Assembly (NCBI RefSeq): GCF_900110455.1
Contig: NZ_FOIS01000005.1
Location: 186,001-250,000 of the forward strand
Length of the DNA stretch: 64,000 nt
DNA from: Natrinema salifodinae
Lineage (GTDB): Archaea > Halobacteriota > Halobacteria > Halobacteriales > Natrialbaceae
Direction of reading: 5' to 3'
The notes beneath the pieces are model-generated. The model was not told the DNA's origin and searched no databases. It saw only the letters and a program-made list of their open reading frames with translations. Below, piece after piece: positions 8,321-18,600 of this stretch (positions within the stretch are counted from its first letter, which is position 1; each line of letters opens with the position of its first letter). A program made the position numbers and the translations under genes.

Positions 8321-9265
8321 ATGGCTACTGAGACAGGAACGGACGTCCGTCCGACGGCCGACCTCGAGGAACAGTTAGGAGCGGAGCAATCGCTCCGGGA
8401 GCGAACGCTGCTGTGGATCGACGAGCGGCTGAAGTGGCTCATGACGCTCCCGGCCGTGTTCCTCCTCTTCGCGCTGACGTTTTACCCGCTCGTCCGTGCG
8501 GTCCAGATGTCCACGCAGCGATACCAGCCAGGCGGACGGACGGTCTTCGTCGGCGTGGAGAACTACATCAACCTGTTGAACAACGGGGCGTTTCTCCAAT
8601 CCCTGTGGGTGACCGGCAAGTTCATCGGCCTGGCGGTGACGATCGAGTTCCTGCTGGGGTTCGCGATCGCGATCGCGCTGAACAAGAAGATCAAGCTCCG
8701 CGGGCTCTGGCAGACGATGATACTGGTGCCGATGATCCTCTCGCCGACGGTCATCGGGCTGATCTGGCGGCTCATGTACACGCCCGACGGACTGTTGGAC
8801 TACATGGCGATGCCGTTGGTCGGCGGGAACGTCGGCTGGATCAGCGATCCCGGCGTCGCGCTGTACGCCGTCGTGCTGACCGACGTCTGGCAGTGGACGC
8901 CGTTGGTCGTGCTGGTCATCTTCGCGGGATTGCAGTCAGTGCCGTCTCACATCCAGGAAGCGGCGGTTATGGACGGCGCGTCACGATGGCGACGGTTCGT
9001 CGATATCGTGTTCCCGTACCTGAAGTCGCTGATCGTCCTCGTGCTGATCATCCGCGTCGTCGACGCCCTGCGCGTGTTCGCCAAGGTGTACATCCTGACG
9101 CGCGGTGGGCCGTCGAACGCGACGAACGTGATCAGCATGGAGATGTACCGGACCGCGTTCCGGTTCAACAACTTCGGCGAGGCCTCGGCCATGGCGATCT
9201 CGCTGCTGGCCGTCGTGCTCGTCCTGGCGATGAGCTTCGTCAAAATCGCTAACATCGAGTTCTAA
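8321..9265 (+). CDS. CUT1 sugar ABC transporter permease (MalF-like)
   Basis: A 314-residue inner-membrane permease with about six hydrophobic helices, the first near residues 40-60 (LMTLPAVFLLFALTFYPL). The EAA loop that docks to the ATPase is visible near residue 212 (EAAVMDGASRWRRF). It lies 22 bases after the binding-protein gene and 2 bases before the second permease, so the three are co-transcribed. Confidence 0.92.
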   Translation: MATETGTDVRPTADLEEQLGAEQSLRERTLLWIDERLKWLMTLPAVFLLFALTFYPLVRAVQMSTQRYQPGGRTVFVGVENYINLLNNGAFLQSLWVTGKFIGLAVTIEFLLGFAIAIALNKKIKLRGLWQTMILVPMILSPTVIGLIWRLMYTPDGLLDYMAMPLVGGNVGWISDPGVALYAVVLTDVWQWTPLVVLVIFAGLQSVPSHIQEAAVMDGASRWRRFVDIVFPYLKSLIVLVLIIRVVDALRVFAKVYILTRGGPSNATNVISMEMYRTAFRFNNFGEASAMAISLLAVVLVLAMSFVKIANIEF

Positions 9266-9267
9266 CA

Positions 9268-10188
9268 ATGGCAACGGAATCACAACCACAATCGAAACCG
9301 GAGGTTCCGATCGCGGAGCCGTCCCGAATCGAACGATGGCACGAACAACTGGTCGAGAAGGGGATCGGCAAGGCGGTCGTCTACGGCCTGCTCGGCGTCT
9401 TCCTCCTCTGGACGCTGTTCCCGATCTACTGGCTCGTCTCCGGCGCGCTCAAGTCCCGACAGTCGCTGCTGTCGCTCCCGCCGACCTGGATCCCGACCGA
9501 ATTCCGGGTCGGAAATTTCGTCGAATTGTTCGTCCAGCGGCCGGAGTTCGCCCAGTACATCGTCAACAGCGTCGTCGTCACGGTCGTCACGACTGTCGTC
9601 GCGACGACAATTGGCGCCGCGGCGGCGTACGGGTTCGTCTCCTTCGAGTTCCCGTACAATCTGGACTTTCACCTCCCGTTCTACATCCTCTCGACCCGGT
9701 TCATGCCGCCGATCGTCACCATCATTCCGCTGTTCGTCATCTTCCGGAACATCCAGCTGGTAAACACGCTGTACGGCCTGATCTGCGTGTACGTGATGTT
9801 CAACATCCCCTTCGCCGTGTGGATGATGAAGGGGTTCTTCGAGGAGGTGCCGGATAGCCTGGTGGAGTCGGCGATGCTCGACGGCCACACGCACCTCGGG
9901 GCGTTCTTCAAGATCGTCCTGCCACTGGTGAAGCCAGGCCTCCTCGCGTCGGCGATCTTCACGACGATCATCACCTGGAACGAGCTCCTCTTCGCCATCA
10001 TCCTGACGCAGGATGTCGCCGCGATGACGCTTCCGGTCGGCCTCTCGTCGTTCGTCACGAAGTACTCGGTGCAGTGGATCAACGTCAGCGTCGCGGGAAC
10101 GATCGCGCTCGTTCCGGTCCTCGTGTTCGCGTTCGTGGCGCGCCAGGAACTGGTTCGCGGCTTCAGTATGGGGGCGGTCGGCAAATGA
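9268..10188 (+). CDS. CUT1 sugar ABC transporter permease (MalG-like)
   Basis: A 306-residue second permease with six predicted membrane helices and an EAA loop (ESAMLDGHTHLGAFFKIVLP) before the last two helices. The helix FLLWTLFPIYWLVSGALK near residues 40-57 is typical of MalG-type CUT1 permeases. It pairs with the preceding permease; its stop codon overlaps the start of a 30-codon frame leading into the ATPase gene. Confidence 0.92.
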   Translation: MATESQPQSKPEVPIAEPSRIERWHEQLVEKGIGKAVVYGLLGVFLLWTLFPIYWLVSGALKSRQSLLSLPPTWIPTEFRVGNFVELFVQRPEFAQYIVNSVVVTVVTTVVATTIGAAAAYGFVSFEFPYNLDFHLPFYILSTRFMPPIVTIIPLFVIFRNIQLVNTLYGLICVYVMFNIPFAVWMMKGFFEEVPDSLVESAMLDGHTHLGAFFKIVLPLVKPGLLASAIFTTIITWNELLFAIILTQDVAAMTLPVGLSSFVTKYSVQWINVSVAGTIALVPVLVFAFVARQELVRGFSMGAVGK

Positions 10189-10277
10189 ACGCGATCGACG
10201 ACGAACGGGGCAGACGGATCGGACGGATCGAAAACGAACGCGCACAGCGACTCACGGAGGAATACGCCAATGGTTAA
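10185..10277 (+). CDS. small 30-residue ORF between permease and ATPase genes
   Basis: A 30-codon frame starts in an ATGA overlap with the permease stop and ends 8 bases inside the ATPase gene, so translation could be coupled on both sides. The product is highly charged (many Glu, Asp and Arg) and has no recognisable domain. It may be a real small protein or simply a translated linker that couples ATPase expression; the overlaps at both ends are the only evidence. Confidence 0.35.
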   Translation: MNAIDDERGRRIGRIENERAQRLTEEYANG

Positions 10278-11433
10278 CGTCGAATACGACGCAGTCGAGA
10301 AACGGTACGGAGACACGATCGCGGTCAAGGACATCGACCTCACCGTCGAGGACGGCGAGTTCGCCATCCTCCTCGGCCCGAGCGGATGCGGGAAGACGAC
10401 CACGCTCCGGTGTCTCGCCGGGCTTACCGAGCCGACCGGCGGGACCATCACGCTCGGCGACTACGATATCACGGATGTCCACCCGAAAAATCGGAACGTC
10501 GCGATGGTGTTCCAGAACTTCGCGCTCTACCCGCACATGTCCGTGCGGGAGAACATCGCTTATCCGCTCAAGGTGGAGGGTGCCAGTCCCGACGAGCGGG
10601 AGGAACGCGTCGAGGAGGTCGCCGAGATGCTCGAGATCCCGGAGCTCCTCGATCGGGATATCGACAACCTCAGCGGGGGCCAGCAACAGCGCGTCGCGCT
10701 CGGCCGGGCTATCATTCGACGCCCGTCCGTGTTCCTGATGGACGAGCCGCTGGCGAACCTCGACGCGAAGTTGAAGCTGAGCATGCGGAGCCGGATCAAG
10801 GTGTTGCAACGCGAACTCGGCATTACGACCCTCTACGTGACGCACGATCAGGAGGAGGCGATGTCGCTCGGCGACAAACTCATCGTGATGGACCGGGGCG
10901 AGATCCAGCAGATCGGAACGCCCGACGAGGTGTACCACGAACCGGAAAATCGCTTCGTCGCCGGATTCATCGGCTCCCCGTCGATGAACTTCGTCGACGT
11001 CGCGATCGACGATGCGGGAACGGTTCGGGCGACGAAACCCGTCGACGGGTTCGAATACCGACTGGAGCCAACCGTCGCCGATCGGTATCAGAACGACGAC
11101 GAGTTCGTCCTCGGTATTCGTCCGCAGTACTTTACCGCACACACCGATCCGCGGGACAATGCGATCCGCGGCCAGGTCAAGGTGACCGAGCCCCAGGGCG
11201 ACGATCAGATTATCGACGTTCTCGTCGGCGACGAAGACGACGACCGGATCGAACTCACCGTGAAAGCGCCCAGTACGCTCGCGGCCGATCGCGGCGACGA
11301 TATCTGGCTCACGATGGACGACACGCTCGTCCACGGCTTCGATAGTCGGACCGGGACCCGAATCGACGACGGCGAGGTCGCGAGAACGAAGGCGAGCGAA
11401 ACGCACGCCGAGTCACCGTCGACGTCAGACTAG
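10270..11433 (+). CDS. sugar ABC transporter ATP-binding protein (MalK/UgpC type)
   Basis: A 387-residue ATPase. Walker [10 protein letters not shown] is near residues 36-44, the Q-loop in MVFQNFALYPHM, signature LSGGQQQR near 134-141, Walker [13 protein letters not shown] after it, and the switch His in YVTHDQEEAM. A C-terminal OB/TOBE-type regulatory region (about 240-370) follows, as in CUT1 ATPases. It completes the operon begun at 6931. A good ribosome-binding match, GGAGG, precedes the start. Confidence 0.93.
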   Translation: MVNVEYDAVEKRYGDTIAVKDIDLTVEDGEFAILLGPSGCGKTTTLRCLAGLTEPTGGTITLGDYDITDVHPKNRNVAMVFQNFALYPHMSVRENIAYPLKVEGASPDEREERVEEVAEMLEIPELLDRDIDNLSGGQQQRVALGRAIIRRPSVFLMDEPLANLDAKLKLSMRSRIKVLQRELGITTLYVTHDQEEAMSLGDKLIVMDRGEIQQIGTPDEVYHEPENRFVAGFIGSPSMNFVDVAIDDAGTVRATKPVDGFEYRLEPTVADRYQNDDEFVLGIRPQYFTAHTDPRDNAIRGQVKVTEPQGDDQIIDVLVGDEDDDRIELTVKAPSTLAADRGDDIWLTMDDTLVHGFDSRTGTRIDDGEVARTKASETHAESPSTSD

Positions 11434-11514
11434 TTGGGCCCCGTTTACACCCGTTCTACCGCCGTCGTGATCTCGCGGCGGTCCACCGCCCGAGTACCCG
11501 TTACGCGACCCGGA

Positions 11515-12333
11515 TCAGTCGCGTTTGCCGAGTTCGCGCCAGCGATCCGCGTTCCGCTTCGCGTGAACGAGCGGTTGCTCGGTCCGGTTTTCGATTTCGA
11601 TGGTACAGTGCCCGTCGTAGCCGATCTCGTCGAGCGCCTCGCGGACGGCGGCGAAGTCGAGCGTTCCCCTCCCGAGATCGGTAAACGTCCGGAAGTAGTT
11701 GATGACGTTATCCAAGTGCGGCCGGGGCGCCGAGAGGGCGTCGCGATTCCGGGTGAACGACGACGTCGGCGCGACGTCTTTGAGATGGACGTACGCGATG
11801 TCGTCGGCGAACCGCTCGATACCGTCCGTCACGTTGCCCTCCGGATAGTGATCACCGTAGGGGTAGTAGTGCGCAGTGTCGAACACGAGCCGAAGGCGGT
11901 CGTGCACGTCGAGGAACCGCCGGATCTCGTCGGGTCGTTCGATATGCGTCGCGCCGTGGTGATGGAGCACGGGCGTGAGGCCGGCGTCCGCCGCAGACTC
12001 GCTGATGGTTTCGAGCCAGGCGTCGACGAGTTCGTCGTCGTTCCGGTGTCGCTGCGGCGGCAGGATACCGAGGAATTCGGCGCCCAGATCGGCGACCGTC
12101 GCCGCGTCGTCGGCGACCCGCTGTGCGATCGCCTCCGATTCGATCCAACTGCTCATCACGCAGTACAGGTCCAGATCGTAGGTATCGAGCCAGTCGGCGA
12201 CGATTTCCGGGCCCGCGGCGCGAACCTTCTCGAGACCGACCTCGACGCCGTCGTACCGACAGCTGCTAACGTCGCTGAAGCCGGTTTCGAGCGATTCAGC
12301 ATCGTACATGATTGTCGTGTAACCCGTACCCAT
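11515..12333 (-). CDS. sugar phosphate isomerase/epimerase family protein
   Basis: A 272-residue TIM-barrel protein of the xylose isomerase-like / AP-endonuclease 2 superfamily. Metal-ligand type residues occur in the expected order: HHHGATHIE, LVFDTAHYYPYGD, VHLKDV and TIEIENRTE. Relatives isomerise or epimerise keto-sugars, or dehydrate inosose. It converges with the ABC operon and has its own upstream region. The substrate is unknown; the transporter next door suggests an imported sugar or inositol-type compound. Confidence 0.8.
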   Translation of the reverse strand: MGTGYTTIMYDAESLETGFSDVSSCRYDGVEVGLEKVRAAGPEIVADWLDTYDLDLYCVMSSWIESEAIAQRVADDAATVADLGAEFLGILPPQRHRNDDELVDAWLETISESAADAGLTPVLHHHGATHIERPDEIRRFLDVHDRLRLVFDTAHYYPYGDHYPEGNVTDGIERFADDIAYVHLKDVAPTSSFTRNRDALSAPRPHLDNVINYFRTFTDLGRGTLDFAAVREALDEIGYDGHCTIEIENRTEQPLVHAKRNADRWRELGKRD

Positions 12334-12356
12334 AGCTGTCTATCGAACGGAGAGTG

Positions 12357-12365
12357 AAAAATAAC
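12357..12365 (-). promoter_or_regulatory. TATA-like promoter element of the isomerase-like gene
   Basis: On the minus strand GTTATTTTT lies 24-32 bases before the ATG at 12333, the spacing of a leaderless haloarchaeal transcript. Confidence 0.5.
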
Positions 12366-12487
12366 TACCGACTGGGGGAGCCGGGCTCCGGAAATCCGTT
12401 CGCACGGCCTAGCGCCTTCCTCTGCCGGAAAGCGATCTGCGGCGTTTCGATCTCGGACGATTCCGTCGGTTCACGTACTCCGCTCAC

Positions 12488-12506
12488 GTGACTGTTTGAC
12501 AGTCAC
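12488..12506. repeat. GTGACTGT-TTG-ACAGTCAC perfect inverted repeat
   Basis: Perfect 8-bp arms with a 3-base loop, about 155 bases upstream of the isomerase-like gene. It contains TCACA half-sites similar to those at 6614 and 18828; it could be an operator or a hairpin. Confidence 0.55.
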
Positions 12507-12717
12507 AAACGGCAGAATGGAACGAGGTCGAATGATCGATGGTCCGTACGTCCAAAAATCCGGATGAGAGGCACTCGAGGGAGCAAATCCGGCAACTTCA
12601 CTGTGGCCCTTGCTCGTTTGAATCCGCCGTACAATACCGAGCAGGATATCCGCGTCGCAGTGCAGTCTAAATACGTACGTCGCAGTTACGACGCATTAGA
12701 GAAGCGTTCTCCCGAGA

Positions 12718-12741
12718 GATTACACCCATATGTCTGTAACC
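12718..12741. promoter_or_regulatory. 24-bp palindrome, candidate operator (copy B)
   Basis: GATTACA-n2-CATATG-n2-TGTAACC: one arm base differs from copy A. It lies about 385 bases upstream of the isomerase-like gene and 500 bases beyond the end of the FAH-family gene. Confidence 0.6.
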
Positions 12742-13240
12742 GTAAAGGCTTCCCGAACTTCGAAAATTGTTTGTAGGTCACAAACGCTCCGCTTCGTCCG
12801 GCGGACCGGACGGACACCAGTCGGTGCCAGGCACCGCTGCACGGGGAGCGACCATCCGTGCTCTCGAAATCAGTCGGGAGTCTATCAGCGCAATTTTTCG
12901 AGGGAGTCTCCCTAATCGGGCTACTCGGTGGCGGTCCCTGTCGTGTACGGATCGGGGCGGTATCACCGGTCCTCCACCACGGTCAGCCGGGATCCGTCTT
13001 CGGCATAACCGGATGTGCTACTCGATCGATCGTACCACGGCGGATATAGGGACGCTCTGCCTGAAATTCATCGGAGCGGCCGCTGCTCGTCCGCTTTACG
13101 ACACAGTAGCTGGTGTATTCAGGGCGAAAACAAATGAAAATTCGAACCGCCACCGGAACCGGACGCGCCGATCCATCCGGTATGCTCGGAACGACTCCAG
13201 GTTACATCGCAGCCGGAGTTCGATTCCGACGGTGCGGCCG

Positions 13241-14089
13241 TTACTCCCGTTCAGCGACGACGGAGTTGGTCAGCGTCCCGATCCCGTCGATCTCGACTTC
13301 GACCGTATCACCGGGCTCGAGCAGTTCCGGCGGCTCGCGGAAGATTCCGACGCCGCCAGGCGTCCCGGTCGAGATGACGTCGCCCGGACGCAGGGTCGTA
13401 ATGGCGCTGATGTACTCGACGAGTTCGTCGACGTCAAAGATGAATTCCGCAGTGTTCGAGGACTGCATCGTCTCCCCGTTGACGCGGCAGGCGACGTCGA
13501 CGTTCGACGGGTCCAGCCGATCGTCGGGAACGAGCGTCGGTCCCATCGGAGCGAACGTATCGTAGCTCTTGCCGCGGAAGAACTGTTCGTCAGCGAACTG
13601 AGCGTCGCGACCGCTGACGTCGTTTATCGCCGTATAGCCGGCGACGTAGTCTCGCGCATCGGCCGCCGAGACGTCCTTGGCCGTCCGCCCGATGACGACG
13701 CCCAGCTCGACCTCGTAGTCGACCTCCTCGAGGGCCGACGGATGGACGATCGGATCGCCCGGATTCGTGACCGCCGTTCCGGCCTTGCCGAACAGGAGCG
13801 GTCGCTCGGGTACCTCCTCGTCCTGTTCCTCGGCGTGGTCGTGATAGTTCAATCCCACGCAGACGATCTTCCCCGGGCGGGGGACGGGTGCGAGGAGGCT
13901 CGCCTCGGAGACGGGGAACGCCCGATCCGCGGCGGCGTCGACGGCGTCTTCGACGACCCGCAGAAAGCCGGCGTCGGTTAATTGCTGATACGATACGTCC
14001 TCGCGTAGTCCGACTAACGGGACGATCTCGTCGTCGCGGTGGACCCCCCACTGCGGACCACCGTCGGTCGCGTATCGAACGAACTGCAT
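13241..14089 (-). CDS. fumarylacetoacetate hydrolase family protein, candidate 2,4-diketo-3-deoxy-L-rhamnonate hydrolase
   Basis: A 282-residue FAH-superfamily hydrolase. The core signature is complete: VGLNYHDHAEE, then EVDYEVELGVVIG with metal-ligand Glu residues, NDVSGRDAQ with the ligand Asp, FRGKSYDTFAPMGP with the catalytic-type Lys, and STGTPGGVG. In the non-phosphorylative L-rhamnose diketo-hydrolase pathway, a family member splits 2,4-diketo-3-deoxy-L-rhamnonate into pyruvate and L-lactate. Rhamnosidase, rhamnonate dehydratase and Lut genes nearby make this role plausible, but other acylpyruvate substrates are possible. It lies 45 bases downstream of the IclR gene on the same strand. 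Confidence 0.85.
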   Translation of the reverse strand: MQFVRYATDGGPQWGVHRDDEIVPLVGLREDVSYQQLTDAGFLRVVEDAVDAAADRAFPVSEASLLAPVPRPGKIVCVGLNYHDHAEEQDEEVPERPLLFGKAGTAVTNPGDPIVHPSALEEVDYEVELGVVIGRTAKDVSAADARDYVAGYTAINDVSGRDAQFADEQFFRGKSYDTFAPMGPTLVPDDRLDPSNVDVACRVNGETMQSSNTAEFIFDVDELVEYISAITTLRPGDVISTGTPGGVGIFREPPELLEPGDTVEVEIDGIGTLTNSVVAERE

Positions 14090-14134
14090 CGTTACTTCGT
14101 GACAGGTCCACCCACCTAACTATTGTGTTTGTGA

Positions 14135-14893
14135 TTACGAGTACGTGAGATTTACCTCGATAACGTTCGCGCACCTGCGGATCCGCTCCGGAATATCGTC
14201 GGTGAATCGGTCCTCCTGCATGCGACTCTTCGGGCCGGAGACGCTCACGGCCGCTATCGCGCGATCGTGCTCGTCCGTGATCGGTGCGGCGATACATCGC
14301 ATTCCCTTGACGCGCTCTTCATCGTCGTACGCGTAGCCGCGCTCGCGCACCTGATCGAGGACGTCGAAGAGTTCAGCCCTCTCCGTAATCGTGCTCTCGG
14401 TCACGTTCGGAAGGCCGTGCCGGTCGAGAATTTCGTCGACTTCCGCACGGGGTCGAAACGCCATGATCGTTTTCCCGAGAGCCGTCGTCTGAAGCGGAAC
14501 GCGCATTCCGGCGTGCGTGTCGAGCTGGACGGCGTCGATTCCGCGCGCCTTGTACAAGAAGACGCCGAGCCCGTGCTCTTCGATCATGAGGTTCGCGTGT
14601 TCGCCCGTTTCCTCGGCCAACTCGTCGATCTCCGGGCAGGCGATCTCGAAGACCTTCCGCCGCGATCGAGCCTGGTCGCCGAGTTGGAGAAATCGAGTGC
14701 TAATGTAGTACTCGTCCCCTTCCTTGACGAGGTATTCTTCCTGCGCGAGCGTTCGGAGGTGATCGTGGACGGTACTCGTCGGCTTGCCGACTCTGTTCGC
14801 TACGTCGGAAACGCCCGCCCCGTCGAGTTCACGGAGTACCTCGACGATCTCCAACGAAATTTTTGTCGCCTTGACCGGAACTGCACCAGACAT
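14135..14893 (-). CDS. IclR family transcriptional regulator
   Basis: A 252-residue regulator with an N-terminal winged helix (about residues 10-70; VSDVANRVGKPTSTVHDHLRTL is the HTH) and a C-terminal IclR effector-binding domain (TGEHANLMIEEHGLG, ALGKTIMAFRP, AAVSVSGP). IclR proteins in haloarchaea regulate sugar catabolism genes, for example for pentoses and rhamnose. The start at 14893 is used because the 44 residues upstream are not conserved-looking and basic. The FAH-family gene follows on the same strand, so a role in rhamnose control is likely. Confidence 0.92.
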   Translation of the reverse strand: MSGAVPVKATKISLEIVEVLRELDGAGVSDVANRVGKPTSTVHDHLRTLAQEEYLVKEGDEYYISTRFLQLGDQARSRRKVFEIACPEIDELAEETGEHANLMIEEHGLGVFLYKARGIDAVQLDTHAGMRVPLQTTALGKTIMAFRPRAEVDEILDRHGLPNVTESTITERAELFDVLDQVRERGYAYDDEERVKGMRCIAAPITDEHDRAIAAVSVSGPKSRMQEDRFTDDIPERIRRCANVIEVNLTYS

Positions 14894-15089
14894 GTGATAT
14901 CCATCCGCATTCGATGAGAAAAATGTTCCGGTATTGTCGGATATCGAGTCGCTCTCGGTAGCGCACCGACTCGCCGCGCGTTCGCGATGGAGACGCGCCA
15001 GCAGACGGCAGCGCAACGACCACATAGGTCGAACTGAATCGTGTCAGGATGGCCTCGACCGTCGCGACAACGACGACACTGCCGGTACG

Positions 15090-15398
15090 CTACTCCGTAT
15101 CTGGACGTTCGATCGGTCGCGGAGAGTAATACTGGGTTCGTGCGTCGCGGATGCAAGGCCGTTGCTCGACTAAGTCCGCCTGGTCGAGCTTCGCGAGCGC
15201 GTACCGGACGGTTCGTTTCGGGAGAAGGGTTCGGTCGGTGATTGCATCTTGTGTGAGCGCCCCCTCATCGCACAGGACCTTGTAGACGAACTTCGCACTC
15301 GGCGAAAGATCGGACAATCGGTGAAACCGCTGCTCCGGTAGTGGCCGTGGTTCTTCCGTCGAACTCGCTGCGCTCTCAGCCTCGCTTTTTTTACTCAT
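15090..15398 (-). CDS. small winged-helix DNA-binding protein
   Basis: A 102-residue protein with a MarR/ArsR-type winged helix at about residues 25-95: SPSAKFVYKVLCDEGALTQDAITDRTLLPKRTVRYALAKLDQADLVEQR carries the HTH and wing. Such short single-domain regulators are common in haloarchaea. It is followed 197 bases downstream by the IclR gene on the same strand. The N-terminal 25 residues are low in complexity (Ser/Glu/Ala). Target unknown. Confidence 0.8.
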   Translation of the reverse strand: MSKKSEAESAASSTEEPRPLPEQRFHRLSDLSPSAKFVYKVLCDEGALTQDAITDRTLLPKRTVRYALAKLDQADLVEQRPCIRDARTQYYSPRPIERPDTE

Positions 15399-15600
15399 GG
15401 TTCCTCCACACTACCACATACGATTCTTCTACACTTCTATTTTCTCGTAATAGCGTCCGTCTCTGCGAGCCGACGTTCACAGCTTCCGGGACGATCCGTC
15501 ACTGTGTCCGGTGACGGCGGATCCCTCCGGATCCTCGCCCGGTGATGAGCGGCCGGTCTCAGTTTGTCGCCACTCGATAGCGGAAGAATCGGGGCCGAAG

Positions 15601-18600
15601 TTAGCGGTCCCGGCCGAGTTGTTCGAGTTCGAACGAGAACTCGCCGGACGTGACCTCGACGACGATTCGGTCGCCCTCGCGAGCGACGTTCTCGACGCCG
15701 GGATGCTCGGGGCGCGTGCGGTTACCGTTGTTCCAGATCGACTTTTCGCTCTCGCGGACTCGGACTCGATCGCCACCCATAGTCGGAAGTTCCACGGTCG
15801 CCGTCGAGTTCCCGGGAATCGTCACGTCGAGGTGAATTCCCCGCTCATCACGACCGGTATCCGATGGTCCGACCAATTCCCAGCGAGATTCGACGGGGCC
15901 TCTCACGGTATCGGTCCGTGCACTCACCCGCTCCAGATCGCCGGCGGGCTGCGGGGCGATCCGGACGTGTTCGTACCCGGGCTCGGCTGCCCGAATGCCT
16001 GCGAGGTACTTGTAGAACCACTCGTCGGTCACGCCCAGGAAGTGGTGGTTCCACGATCGCGAGTCGAGTTCCCAGAACTCGAGCAGCGACGTCCGATCGT
16101 TCTCGATCCAGTGGCCCCAGCTCGGGTAGTCGGTCTGAGTCGCCACCGTGTACGCGACGTCGTGGTGGCCGTACTCCGTGAGGACGGGGAGGAGGTACTT
16201 CGTCCCGAGAGTCGCGGTGTTCAGGCGGCCGTCGTGGGTTTCCACGATGTCCTCGACCAGATTCGCCACGACGACGTCCTCGTACTCATCGGGCACCATG
16301 TCGAACGCGAGCGGAAGGACGTTCGAGGTCTGGAGGTAGACGCCCACGTCGCCGGTTCGGTAGTAGCCCCGTTCCGTATCGAGGAACTCCTCGTTGAAGT
16401 CGGCGCGGACCTCCTCGGCCAACGCCGACCACTCGTCGGCCTCGTCGTCCAGGCCGATGAGCGACGCCGTCTCGGCCAGTACCCGCGTGAACCGGTAGTA
16501 GTAGGCCGTCGACGTGATCGGGACCTCGTTGCCCGACCCGCCGTATCCGTCGTCTTCGTCGATCAGCGGTGCACCGCCCCAGTCGCCGAGCCCGACCGGA
16601 AGGACGTGACTGTCCTCGTATCGGCGGACAGGTTCCTCGTGGTCGGCGATCGTCTCCGGGAGGTCGTCGAGGATGTCACCGTCGGACCACTGTTGCATCC
16701 AGTCGATGTACCGCGTCCAGTCGTCGTAGTGACGCTCCAGGAGCCGCGTATCGCCGTAGTACTGATAGACCCACCACGGGATGAGGATGAACGCGGCGTC
16801 CCATCCCGGCGTCGGCCCTTGGACGGCGTCGAAGTTCGGCTCGAAGTCGACGAAACTGTACATCGTGTTGTTAGGGACGACCGTCGGCAACTCCCCGTCC
16901 TCCCGCTGGGCGTCGGCGAAGTCGCGGAGCCACTTCTCCCAGAATCGGGCCATGTCGAAGTTGTAGATTCCCGTCTCCGCCGTCAGCTGGGCGTCTCCCG
17001 TCCACCCGTTCTTCTCGTACTTCGGGGTGTCAGTCGGAACGGCCTGCATGTTGTTCAGGTACGCCCGGCGCGTGTTTTCGTGGATCCGATCGAGCAGGTC
17101 GTTCGAGGACTCGAAGCCGCTCTCGACGCCCTCGGCGATATCCGAGTGGACGTACTTCGCTTCGAGCGCGTCGTCGTCCGGGTCGCCCGGATACCCCTCG
17201 ACCTGGACGTAGCGAAAGCCCTTGTAGCTGTAGCTCGGCTCCCAGGTCTCCGTCCCGTCTCCGTCGAGGATGTACCGATCTCGCTGCATCGGGGCGGCGA
17301 CGAGGAAGTTGGAGTTGTCGACCGTCCCGTCGTCGTTCAGCTTCTCGCCGTAGGTCAGCGTCACGTCGGTCCCTGCGGAGCCGTCGACGGCCAGTTCCGC
17401 CCAGCCGGTCATCACCTGCCCGAAATCGAACACGTAGACGTCGTCCTCAGGCTCGGTGATCGCGACGGGATCCAGCGTAGCCGTGATCCGCATCGGCTGG
17501 ACGTGCTGCGGGCGGAGTTCGTCGGCCGGGTTGTCGGCGAGGGACGGTGCCTCCCAGTCGCCGTCGTCGTAGTCGGGTTCCGTCCATCCCGGCCGCTCTC
17601 GCCTGGCGTCGTACACCTCGCCGCTGAACAGCGAATCGAACCGCGTCGGACCGTCGGTCATCCGCCAGCCGTCGTCGGTGACGATCGACGTGCTCGTTCC
17701 GTCGGCGAACTCGACGTTCAACTGGACGAGGAGCTGCGGGTCGCTCCACCAGGGAGCGTCGCTCCAGCCCCAGTCGCCGTTGTCCGCGACCATCTCTCCG
17801 AACCGGAGGCGGCCGAGAGCGGTCCCGATGGCGTTCGTTCCCGACTGCAAGTACTCGGTGACGTCGTAGGTCGAATAGAGGATCGTCTCGTCGTACTGCG
17901 TCTGGGCGGGGTCGAGGACGCGGTCGCCGACGCGCTCGCCGTTGAGGAACAGTTCGTAACAACCGACGCCGCTGATATGGACCCGCGCCGCCTCGACGTC
18001 CTTCTCGAGGTCGAACTCGTTCCGGAGGAGTGGTTCCGGACGCTCGTCGTAGTCGCCTTCGGCCAGGTAATCGTCGTCTATCGCGTCTTCTTCGCTCCAT
18101 TCGCCGTAGTCCGGTCCGATCCACTCACCTTCCCAGTGTTCGTCGGTATGGGGAATCGCCGTGGTGAACTGGGTCGGGTCGCTCCAGCGACGTTCGTTCC
18201 CGTCGCCGTCCCAGACGCGGACTTTCCAGTGATAGGTCGTGTCCGGCTCGAGCGGAGCTCCCTCGTAGGGGACGTGCACCGATCGAGACGACGGTACTAC
18301 GCCGCTGTCCCAGACGTCCCCCTCGTCACTGTCGAGTGCGTCGCGGCTCTCGGCCACTAGCACGCGGTAGGCCGACTGTTCGGCACCGCGCGGGCCGGCT
18401 ACCGTCCAGCTGAACCGCGGCGTTTCGGGGACACCGTCGCTGGATTCCCCCATCGTGGGCGAGACGTTATTCGGGTCCTCCGCGTACTCGACACGGAGCT
18501 TCTGCGGAGCGACTGGTTCGGACTCCGTTCCCCGGCCGTCGCCGTTCCCCGTCCCGAGCTGGGCCAGGCTCCGCCCGGAGAGGAAGGGGAGTCCCGCGAT

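Larger units (their letters stand above)
12334..13240. other. long intergenic region with operator-like palindrome
   Basis: About 900 bases without a supported gene. It contains a TATA element for the isomerase gene (12357-12365, minus strand), a perfect dyad at 12488-12506, and the second copy of the 24-bp palindrome (12718-12741). TCACAAACG occurs twice (about 12502 and 12777). Reading frames here have no acidic bias and no recognisable domain. Confidence 0.55.

Noticed and set aside
14133-14156. GATTACGAG...TTTACC sequence as a sixth palindrome copy
   Set aside because: It lacks the CATATG centre and the TGTAATC arm, and overlaps the end of the IclR coding region.
15511-18360. 949-codon plus-strand frame opposite the rhamnosidase gene
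   Set aside because: GC-driven shadow of GH78; no coherent domain.
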